This document shows positions 57,801-64,000 of a stretch of DNA of 64,000 nt, piece after piece. The position numbers were made by a program, and so were the translations under genes. The DNA is from Cryomorpha ignava (GTDB lineage: Bacteria > Bacteroidota > Bacteroidia > Flavobacteriales_D > Cryomorphaceae). How positions within the stretch are numbered: position 1 is the stretch's first letter; each line of letters starts with the position of its first letter. The stretch spans positions 94,303-158,302 of the forward strand of contig NZ_JAAGVY010000005.1 of assembly GCF_010686655.1 (NCBI RefSeq). Reading direction: 5' to 3'. Under the pieces are notes generated by a model. That model ran no database searches and was not told where the DNA came from. It saw nothing but the letters and a program-made list of their open reading frames with translations.

Positions 57801-58170
57801 TGAGCAGAAAGATCCGCTTTTGATTTACAAATTTGAGTCGTTTGAGCTTTTCAAAAAAATGATGGATCGCGTGAGCTTTGAAGTTGTTTCATTTTTAGCT
57901 AAAGCTGCCCTTCCGGGAAGAACAGATCAGGTGCAAACCACATCTCGTACTTCCATTGGAAATGATGATTCCAGCAATTTACAAACAAGCAGACCCGGCT
58001 CTGAACCCGAACAAATTTCACGTGGTGGTGGTGGCGCCCAGAGACCTGCTCCACAAAAAGTTGAGCCGGTTAGAGTTGAGAAAAAAATAGGACGTAACGA
58101 TGCGTGTCCATGCGGTAGTGGCAAGAAATATAAGCAATGTCACGGTAAAGCTGTGAACCAGTCGGCTTAA
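54820..58170 (+). CDS. secA: Protein translocase ATPase SecA
   Basis: The 1116-residue protein is of the long Bacteroidota form. Walker A is MQTGEGKT at 195-202, the DEAD-like box is [20 protein letters not shown], and the second helicase domain has [16 protein letters not shown] and [24 protein letters not shown]. The C-terminal zinc motif is Cys1096, Cys1098, Cys1107, His1108. It drives Sec export, supplying the periplasmic cargo later used by T9SS. It is transcribed alone; a bidirectional terminator follows. Confidence 0.98.
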   Translation: [1116 protein letters not shown]

Positions 58171-58276
58171 CTCAAATTAGTAATTGGAGAGTTTAGTTTC
58201 CATCAGTCTTAGCGACTTTTTGACCAGAGGGAGACCGTATGGAGCGGTTAAAGAGACTCAACGAAATATGCATATA

Positions 58277-58310
58277 AAAAAGTCCCGACAAATATTTGCC
58301 GGGACTTTTT
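58277..58310. terminator. Bidirectional rho-independent terminator between secA and the convergent gene
   Basis: AAAAAGTCCCG pairs perfectly with CGGGACTTTTT around a 12-nt loop (itself with CAAATATTTG symmetry). A-rich and T-rich flanks on the two sides make it usable from both directions. Confidence 0.9.
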
Positions 58311-58331
58311 TTCTCTCACTCAATAGTTTTT

Positions 58332-58787
58332 CTATTTCTTTTCTTCAAGCTTCTTTGCTTCCTCAATAGCCTTCATCACTTCCAGCGATTGATATACCTT
58401 TTCAGGTTTTTCTGTTCCGTAGCTATCGAAGCGTTTCCAAACACCAACTTTAACACCTTCCTTGTATTCGCCAACAGATTCTATTTGACCGGATTGATAG
58501 AAATAAGTGAACAATCCCTGCTCAACCTGCATGTCTTCATCGGCGTACCATCCATCCATTTTTAGTTCTCCCGAAAGAAAGTAGGCTTTGACATGAAATC
58601 CTTCGCTCGACTTTTCGTCGACCGTGCAGTAGTACGAGGCCAGACTCTTTTTCTTAGTTACCCTCAAATAGGCATCCAGATATATTTCATTGCCATCTGT
58701 TTCGTTGGCTTCTGCATAATTTCCGGCAGTTGCCGAAAAGGTACCCAGAAGTAACATTCCTATCGTAATTTTCTTAAATATTCGCAT
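58332..58787 (-). CDS. Secreted protein with MORN-like repeats, unknown function
   Basis: The 151-residue protein begins with a signal peptide (MRIFKKITIGMLLLGTFSATAG). Its centre contains short repeats of the MORN_2/YwqK type: AYFLSGELKMDGWYADEDMQVEQG and YFYQSGQIESVGEYKEGVKVGVWKRFD. The C-terminus is a charged helix. No enzymatic residues are apparent. Confidence 0.75.
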   Translation of the reverse strand: MRIFKKITIGMLLLGTFSATAGNYAEANETDGNEIYLDAYLRVTKKKSLASYYCTVDEKSSEGFHVKAYFLSGELKMDGWYADEDMQVEQGLFTYFYQSGQIESVGEYKEGVKVGVWKRFDSYGTEKPEKVYQSLEVMKAIEEAKKLEEKK

Positions 58788-59035
58788 GATTTCTCCCTTT
58801 TATCTGTTTCACATCACTTTCGGCCTCTTCCAAACCGTTTCACTTTTTAATAATCCGCGGGCTTTATCATAGTCACACAAAGCCCTGCGCTACTGATGGA
58901 GCAAGCCTGAACAGCTTTCCGTAATTTGAGACCGTAAGGGGGATCGTTCTAAATTTTCGGATTTTCGAATTGTTTCTAAAAACTCCAATCAGAGATAAAT
59001 ACGGAAATGGAACCTAAGAGTTTCAAGAATTTTAT

Positions 59036-60571
59036 TTAAGTAAGCCAACCTTCTCTGTCAAGCGAGCGGTATTGTATGGCTTCCGCCAAATGGGCTGTGG
59101 CAATATTTTCAACACCTTCCAGATCGGCTATTGTGCGAGCTACTTTTAAGATTCGGGCGTAAGAACGGGCAGAAAAGCCCAATCTGTCAACTGCGTTCTT
59201 GAGCAAAGCTTCGCCGGCGGTATCAATCTCACAGTGTTTTTTCATGAGTTTTGGTGTAAGCATGGCGTTGCAATGCACTCCTTCTATCCCTTTATAACGC
59301 TCGGTTTGTATATCGCGTGATGCAATTACCCTTGCTCGGATAGGTGCAGAGCTTTCACCATTTTCACGGTTCCGTAATTCTTCAAATGGAACAGGATTTA
59401 CTTCTATGTGTAAATCAATCCTATCCATAAGCGGCCCGGAGATTTTAGCGAGATAGCGCTTTACAGCAAATTCGCTGTCGGCAGACTCACCCGGTTTGAA
59501 AAAATCGCCGCTGGGTGAAGGGTTCATAGATGCGATGAGCATAAACGACGAAGGGTAATCAACCGACATTTTAGCTCTTGAAATCGTTACAACCCTGTCT
59601 TCTAATGGCTGGCGAAGCACTTCCAAAACAGAGCGCTTAAACTCCGGAAGTTCATCCAGAAAAAGAATCCCATTATGCGCAAGCGATATCTCGCCCGGCT
59701 TGGGGTTGCTGCCGCCACCGACTAAAGCAACATCAGAAACAGTGTGGTGGGGATTGCGAAAAGGTCTTTGGGTAACCAGCGAAACATTGGTAGGCAGCAG
59801 ACCACTTACGGAGTGAATTTTTGTTGTTTCGAGTGCTTCTTCCAGCGTAAGCGGTGGCAAAATTGTTGGAATGCGCTTGGCAAGCATAGTTTTTCCTACT
59901 CCGGGTGGGCCGATAAGAATAATATTATGTCCGCCGGCAGCAGCAATTTCAAGAGCCCGCTTCACATTCTCCTGCCCTTTTACGTCCGAAAAATCGAATA
60001 GATACTGATCAGCTTTCGTTTCAAATGCTTCGGCTAAATCAACCACTTTTGGAGCGACAGACTCGGGATTTGTGAGTACTGTTATGGCTTCATTAATATT
60101 GTTGACACCGTATACATTCAATCCTTCTACTATGGCGGCTTCTTTTGAATTTGCCTCTGGCAGAATAAATCCGGTAAAACCTTCATCGCGCGCCTGAATA
60201 GCCATGGGCAAAACCCCTTTTATAGGCTGCACACCACCATCGAGCGAAAGCTCACCCATAATGAGGTATTTCTCAATGTCTTTGGCATCAATTTGATTGC
60301 TGGCAGATAAAATACCCAAGGCAAGTGGGAGATCATACGCCGATCCTTCCTTTCGAATATCGGCTGGAGCCATGTTAATTGTAATCTTCTTTCCGGGAAT
60401 GCGATAGCCATTGTTACTCAGAGCGGCCTCAATACGTTGCTGGCTTTCCTTTACGGCACTATCAGGCAGTCCAACCAATAAAAAATTGACTCCCGTATCG
60501 ATGTTAACTTCTACCGTAATGGTAATAGCATCGACTCCGTAAACAGCGCTTCCATAAGTTTTTACTAGCAT
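59036..60571 (-). CDS. comM: YifB/ComM-family AAA ATPase (Mg-chelatase-like)
   Basis: The 511-residue protein has the N-terminal ChlI-like domain (VNFLLVGLPDSAVKESQQRI, INMAPADIRKEGSAYDLPLALG), Walker A GPPGVGKT at 221-228, Walker B GILFLDELPEF, and the C-terminal RSYARILKVARTIADLEG. Characterised ComM homologues promote branch migration during natural transformation. It begins 6 bp after gmhA. Confidence 0.93.
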   Translation of the reverse strand: MLVKTYGSAVYGVDAITITVEVNIDTGVNFLLVGLPDSAVKESQQRIEAALSNNGYRIPGKKITINMAPADIRKEGSAYDLPLALGILSASNQIDAKDIEKYLIMGELSLDGGVQPIKGVLPMAIQARDEGFTGFILPEANSKEAAIVEGLNVYGVNNINEAITVLTNPESVAPKVVDLAEAFETKADQYLFDFSDVKGQENVKRALEIAAAGGHNIILIGPPGVGKTMLAKRIPTILPPLTLEEALETTKIHSVSGLLPTNVSLVTQRPFRNPHHTVSDVALVGGGSNPKPGEISLAHNGILFLDELPEFKRSVLEVLRQPLEDRVVTISRAKMSVDYPSSFMLIASMNPSPSGDFFKPGESADSEFAVKRYLAKISGPLMDRIDLHIEVNPVPFEELRNRENGESSAPIRARVIASRDIQTERYKGIEGVHCNAMLTPKLMKKHCEIDTAGEALLKNAVDRLGFSARSYARILKVARTIADLEGVENIATAHLAEAIQYRSLDREGWLT

Positions 60572-60577
60572 GATGTA

Positions 60578-61147
60578 TTAAATATGCCGTTCAATGTAAT
60601 CAATAAAGCTGTGAATTACCTTAATGTGTATTTCCTGAATGCGATCTGCATATCCATCATGTGCCACACGAACTTCTGCGGTAGCCATTCCAGCAAGCTT
60701 CCCTCCATCTTTTCCGGTAAGGCAAACCACCTTCATTCCTTTTGCCAGAGCAGTCTCAACCGCGCGAATGACATTTTTCGAATTTCCGCTGGTGCTGATT
60801 CCCAAAAGAACATCGCCTTTATTGCCCATACCTTCAACAAATCGCGAAAAGATATATTCGTAGCCGTAGTCATTGCCCACACATGAGATATGCGAAGGGT
60901 CAGAAATTGAAATTGCCGGCATAGACGGACGGTCGTTTCGGTATCTTCCAGTTAGCTCTTCGGCAAAATGCATGGCATCGCACATGCTACCGCCGTTTCC
61001 GCAAGAAATGATTTTCCCACCGTTTTTGATGGCCGTAACCATAAGTTGTGCAGCGGCTTCCACGCTATCGAGATTTTGATCGTTGCTAATGAAATTGTTA
61101 AGTACTTCCTGCGCTTCGGTAAAGTGCGCCTTCAGTTTTTGATCCAT
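60578..61147 (-). CDS. gmhA: SIS-domain sedoheptulose-7-phosphate isomerase
   Basis: The 189-residue protein is one sugar-isomerase domain: [51 protein letters not shown] and [28 protein letters not shown], as in GmhA. It makes heptose-7-phosphate for LPS core sugars. It precedes comM in a two-gene unit; a promoter-like box and palindrome lie upstream. Confidence 0.93.
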   Translation of the reverse strand: MDQKLKAHFTEAQEVLNNFISNDQNLDSVEAAAQLMVTAIKNGGKIISCGNGGSMCDAMHFAEELTGRYRNDRPSMPAISISDPSHISCVGNDYGYEYIFSRFVEGMGNKGDVLLGISTSGNSKNVIRAVETALAKGMKVVCLTGKDGGKLAGMATAEVRVAHDGYADRIQEIHIKVIHSFIDYIERHI

Positions 61148-61152
61148 GTTTA

Positions 61153-61172
61153 TTGGCTTTTAGCCAAATGTA
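61153..61172 (-). promoter_or_regulatory. TACATTTG box and 6-bp palindrome upstream of gmhA
   Basis: On the minus strand TACATTTG (61165-61172) fits the TAnnTTTG consensus and is 17 bp before the ATG. The overlapping TTGGCTAAAAGCCAA (61153-61167) is a perfect palindrome with a 3-nt centre at the likely transcription start. It could be an operator or a 5' hairpin. Confidence 0.4.
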
Positions 61173-61432
61173 GGAAATCGAGAAATAAAAAAAGCGGATT
61201 TTTGGAAATAATGGTGAAGATGGCCGGGATTACTATGAGTGATTCCATTTTTGATCTTGAAACTGCCTCTGTAGTGTCATTTGAATAATTCATCAAGTAA
61301 TGTGGCAAACGATATTCTTTTCTTTTAATTTTTGTGTAATCGTTTCTATGGCCCCATTTTGCAATTCCTTTGAACAACTGTTGTACATGTCAAATTCAAT
61401 CATAAGCGCCCCATACCCTTCATTTTTAGCAA

Positions 61433-61615
61433 CTACTTTTTCAAAGGTTTGATCCCAGTAAGTTTCCCATTTCTGAAGTCAATATCAGCCAATACTTCTT
61501 CACTTCTTTCGTCATCATAGAGGCGCAGGCTCAAGTCTTGGTACTTTAAATCAAATCCTTCTACATAATTGTCGCTATCAATCTCCTTTATAAATTCAAT
61601 CTTTTCAACTTCCAA
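61433..61615 (-). CDS. Possible small hypothetical protein
   Basis: The 60-residue frame (MEVEKIEFIKEIDSDNYVEG ... DIDFRNGKLTGIKPLKK) has a natural-looking charged composition and an amphipathic pattern. No homologue is known to me. It could be a fragment. Confidence 0.35.
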   Translation of the reverse strand: MEVEKIEFIKEIDSDNYVEGFDLKYQDLSLRLYDDERSEEVLADIDFRNGKLTGIKPLKK

Positions 61616-61743
61616 TAAATAAATAAGGAAGCAATTCTTTAACCCTCAAGTCTGTTACTATTTTAAGATGGATTGCCATGTGCTGTGTTTGCCAAAATTA
61701 TTCATAAATCGTTTTCAACTTACCGCTTGTCTATGGGTTCTTT

Positions 61744-62781
61744 TTAAAATTTAGAGGCAAGTTCTTTTTCTATCGATTCTATTGTTGGTAAATTAGATTT
61801 TAAATCCTTTGGGATTGCTTTACTCAATTCATATTCGGCAATTCCAATTGGTTGAGTCATTCCTCTTAAAGCATATTCAGCAATTATTTCAGATTTTGAC
61901 TGACATAATAAAAGGCCGATAGTTGGGTTATCTGATTCGTTTTTCAAGGTATCATCAACAGCAGATAAATAAAGATTCATTTTCCCTGCAAATTCCGCTT
62001 TGAACTCTATTGCCTTAAGTTCTATTACGACGTGGCATTTGAGTTTGATATGGTAAAAAAGTAAATCAATATAAAAATCTTGTTTATCAATTTTAACAGG
62101 AACTTGCTGTCCAACGAATGAAAACCCGGCTCCAAGTTCGAGTAAAAAAGAAGTAATATGTTTTACAAGTTGTCCTTCTATGTCTTTCTCAAGGATTTTT
62201 TCTTGTAAATCAAGAAAGTCGAGTTTATATGGGTCTTTGAGCGTTTCTGTAGCGAGTCCAGAGTGATGTTCGGGTAATGTATTATTGAAGTTGGTAATAG
62301 CTTTGCCCTGACGATGGTAAAAGTCAGATGAAATTTGGTTCATTAACATAGCACGTGACCAGTTATTTTCAATCGTTTTATTGCAGTAGAATAAAGCTTC
62401 TTCTACAGTGTTTGATTTGGTGATAATCGCTAAATTATGGCCCCATGGAATTTGTCCAACAAGCTGTTGGATTTTTGTAATCTCACTATTTGAAGCAGAA
62501 TAAAACTCAAACCATTGCTTCATTGAAAATAGATTTGACCTTGAAAAACCTTTTTGATTTGGAAATTCTTTTTTTAAGTCTTTCGATAATTGTTCAACAA
62601 CTGATGAACCCCAATTTGATTTAAGAATTTTTGATGATATAGATTTTCCTAAATCCCAATAAAGTGACAAAAGTTCTCTATTTACAGAAACTGCAGCTTT
62701 TAATTGAGATGACTGAATTTTTGACTTTAACTCTTTAATCCAGCTTATATATTCAGGATTGTTGGTACTCTGTAATTCCAT
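61744..62781 (-). CDS. YhcG/DUF1016-family PD-(D/E)XK nuclease
   Basis: The 345-residue protein has the N-terminal DUF1016 helical region (NRELLSLYWDLGKSISSK, FSRSNLFSMKQWFEFY, IPWGHNLAIITKS) and a C-terminal nuclease fold with FYIDLLFYHIKLKCHVVIELKAIEFKAEFAGKMNLYL, where the Asp and the E-x-K provide the metal site. These proteins are frequent in accessory islands beside restriction genes; the role is unproven. A TATTTTTG box stands only 4 bp before the ATG (62786-62793). Confidence 0.9.
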   Translation of the reverse strand: MELQSTNNPEYISWIKELKSKIQSSQLKAAVSVNRELLSLYWDLGKSISSKILKSNWGSSVVEQLSKDLKKEFPNQKGFSRSNLFSMKQWFEFYSASNSEITKIQQLVGQIPWGHNLAIITKSNTVEEALFYCNKTIENNWSRAMLMNQISSDFYHRQGKAITNFNNTLPEHHSGLATETLKDPYKLDFLDLQEKILEKDIEGQLVKHITSFLLELGAGFSFVGQQVPVKIDKQDFYIDLLFYHIKLKCHVVIELKAIEFKAEFAGKMNLYLSAVDDTLKNESDNPTIGLLLCQSKSEIIAEYALRGMTQPIGIAEYELSKAIPKDLKSNLPTIESIEKELASKF

Positions 62782-62881
62782 AAATCAAAAATACTTAAAT
62801 CAATAGTTAAATACTGAATAATCTCCTAAGTCATATAAACTTCCTCTACCCGATTTTATCTTGTCGAACGTTCAACCCCAA

Positions 62882-63223
62882 CTATGCTTTCTTAACAAAT
62901 TCAGATTTTAATGCCATAGAACCAAATCCTTCAATTTTGCAATCAATATTGTGGTCACCGTCTGTCAAACGAATATTTTTCACCTTGGTTCCTGCTCTAA
63001 TCGGTTTTGGAGCTCCTTTCACCGGCAATGTTTTTATAATAATTACCGAGTCTCCATCATTTAGTTCATTTCCGTTTGAATCAAGAACCTTTAAGCTGTC
63101 GTCTTCCATTTTTTCATCGGGATTCCATTCATTGCCACATTCCGGACAGGCATACAATTCACTCCCTAACGAATATCCGTAGGGTGATTTACATTTTGGG
63201 CAAGGTTTCATTTCTTCTGACAT
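62882..63223 (-). CDS. yjdM: PhnA/YjdM-family zinc-ribbon protein
   Basis: About 113 residues from the ATG at 63223 ([20 protein letters not shown]); an upstream ATG at 63247 is less likely. A four-cysteine ribbon (CPKC ... CPEC) is followed by the family's beta domain ([47 protein letters not shown]). Despite the old name alkylphosphonate utilisation protein, its role is unclear. Confidence 0.93.
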   Translation of the reverse strand: MSEEMKPCPKCKSPYGYSLGSELYACPECGNEWNPDEKMEDDSLKVLDSNGNELNDGDSVIIIKTLPVKGAPKPIRAGTKVKNIRLTDGDHNIDCKIEGFGSMALKSEFVKKA

Positions 63224-63314
63224 TTTTAATTTTCTTTTAAGTATCACAATGCATCAATGTATAATAAACCAAGCGATAGCTAAAATGACAATAAATATTT
63301 TGTTCTCATCAGTA

Positions 63315-63902
63315 TTAATATTTTATATACTTTACCGCAATTATTTGTTTATTGTCAATTGTCATTCCTGAAAACAAGTCATTTTCATTATACTGCAATC
63401 TTGTGATGGTTTCTACTTCTTCACCATCTGGCAAACTTAGTTTTTTAATAATCTTAGTTATTTGCAGTTTGTCATCAAACTCAATTATTTGTTCAAAATT
63501 CTCCTTTTCAAAGATTTCAAATTCCTTTTTTAATAGAATAAAATCTTTTTGGTAATCCCAACTATAAATATCTTCTTTCCCTCTAACATTTCTTCTTAAA
63601 TAAATCAATCTTTCTTTGTCATCATATTCTTTAAACTCTATTTGCATAGTATCCAATGAACTAATTGAAGTCATTATACTTTCGGAGCTTACTAATTTTC
63701 CCAATTCATTATAATCAAATACTGTTATTTCACTATTCGACAAGACTTTACCTACTTTCTTTTGAATCTTACCATTTTCGTAACTGAAATCGACATAACT
63801 CAAAGTATCACCAGTTAGTTTATTAATACGGACTACTTTTGAAAGTAAATCCATTTCGTATTTATAAAAGACCTCTCTCCAGCCCCTTAAATGATTGGAC
63901 AC
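63315..63902 (-). pseudogene. 5'-truncated gene of unknown function, cut by an insertion sequence
   Basis: The frame (GTG at 63902, or ATG at 63854) gives up to 195 residues with beta-rich, YD-like segments (DTLSYVDFSYENGKIQKK, ITVFDYNELGKLV). No signal peptide or natural start is present. A stop codon lies just upstream (63906-63908), and the first codons coincide with the probable end of an insertion sequence. I infer that the 5' part of the gene was lost or displaced. Confidence 0.55.
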
Positions 63903-64000
63903 AGATTAAAGTTTGAAAAAAACTTTAATTTAGAACCAATGAAAAACAAAAAACGAAAAAGCACACAGGAAAAGATCACCATCATTAAAGAAGGTAAGGA
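63895..64000 (+). mobile_element. Left end of a probable insertion sequence with transposase start
   Basis: An ATG at 63939 opens a frame (MKNKKRKSTQEKITIIKEGK) that runs off the window and resembles the helix-turn-helix N-terminus of IS3-type transposase OrfA proteins. The upstream TTGGACACAG may be the element tip. The family assignment is tentative because only 20 residues are visible. Confidence 0.5.
63939..64000 (+). CDS. Transposase-like protein, N-terminal fragment at window edge
   Basis: Only about 20 residues are visible: a basic start followed by the first helix. The pattern suggests an IS3-like OrfA. The gene continues outside the window. Confidence 0.45.
   Translation, partial: MKNKKRKSTQEKITIIKEGK

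Larger units (their letters stand above)
61148..61743. other. Region between gmhA and yhcG-like gene with one possible small gene
   Basis: Most of this 600-bp stretch has no supported gene. The only frame with protein-like character is 61433-61615 on the minus strand. Confidence 0.4.

Overview
The window reads as chromosomal DNA of a Bacteroidota bacterium, probably Flavobacteriales-like. It carries type IX secretion genes (porU, porV, a PorP/SprF-family protein, gldJ), surface proteins with T9SS C-terminal sorting domains, no clear Shine-Dalgarno sequences, and several TAnnTTTG promoter boxes. No rRNA or tRNA gene was recognised.

1-12.7 kb is a CRISPR-Cas adaptation locus. It holds a 5'-truncated cas6, a toxin-antitoxin-like pair (DUF6922-like protein plus AbiEii-type nucleotidyltransferase), then cas1, cas2 and cas4. 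From the toxin through cas4 every stop codon overlaps the next start, so the toxin gene is physically part of the adaptation operon. Next come a leader of about 205 bp and an array that I hand-counted at 124 repeats of 37 bp (123 spacers). Four spacer pairs recur within the array, mostly with the same 5' end and a different 3' end. The distal end is degenerate, and its duplicated last spacer resembles chromosomal intergenic sequence. Interference genes are not in the window; if present they lie upstream of base 1.

12.7-24.1 kb holds a lipoprotein, a 14-bp tandem repeat, a PLP enzyme of the class V aminotransferase family, a non-coding mosaic of dispersed repeats, and a 2336-residue T9SS-exported beta-repeat adhesin.

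24.2-30.6 kb is a decaying accessory island. It contains a RhuM-family gene split by two tandem 145-bp palindromic elements, a second RhuM remnant, a ParE/RelE-like antitoxin-toxin pair with a shortened toxin, two paralogous small proteins of unknown function, a DUF6398 protein, a small membrane exporter, a winged-helix/nucleotidyltransferase protein, and a 47-codon fragment resembling the N-terminus of F1-ATPase beta.

30.6-61.2 kb is core genome: exodeoxyribonuclease III, an OmpA lipoprotein, a T9SS beta-propeller, an M16 peptidase, the operon porU-porV-ispF-cdd facing divergently from porP/sprF and gldJ, murF, acyl-CoA dehydrogenase, anmK, an amino-acid dehydrogenase, nhaD, exbB-exbD-tonB-folC, secA, a MORN-like secreted protein, comM and gmhA.

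61.2-64 kb is accessory again: a YhcG/DUF1016 nuclease, a PhnA/YjdM zinc-ribbon protein, and an unknown gene cut at its 5' end by what looks like an insertion sequence entering from the right edge.
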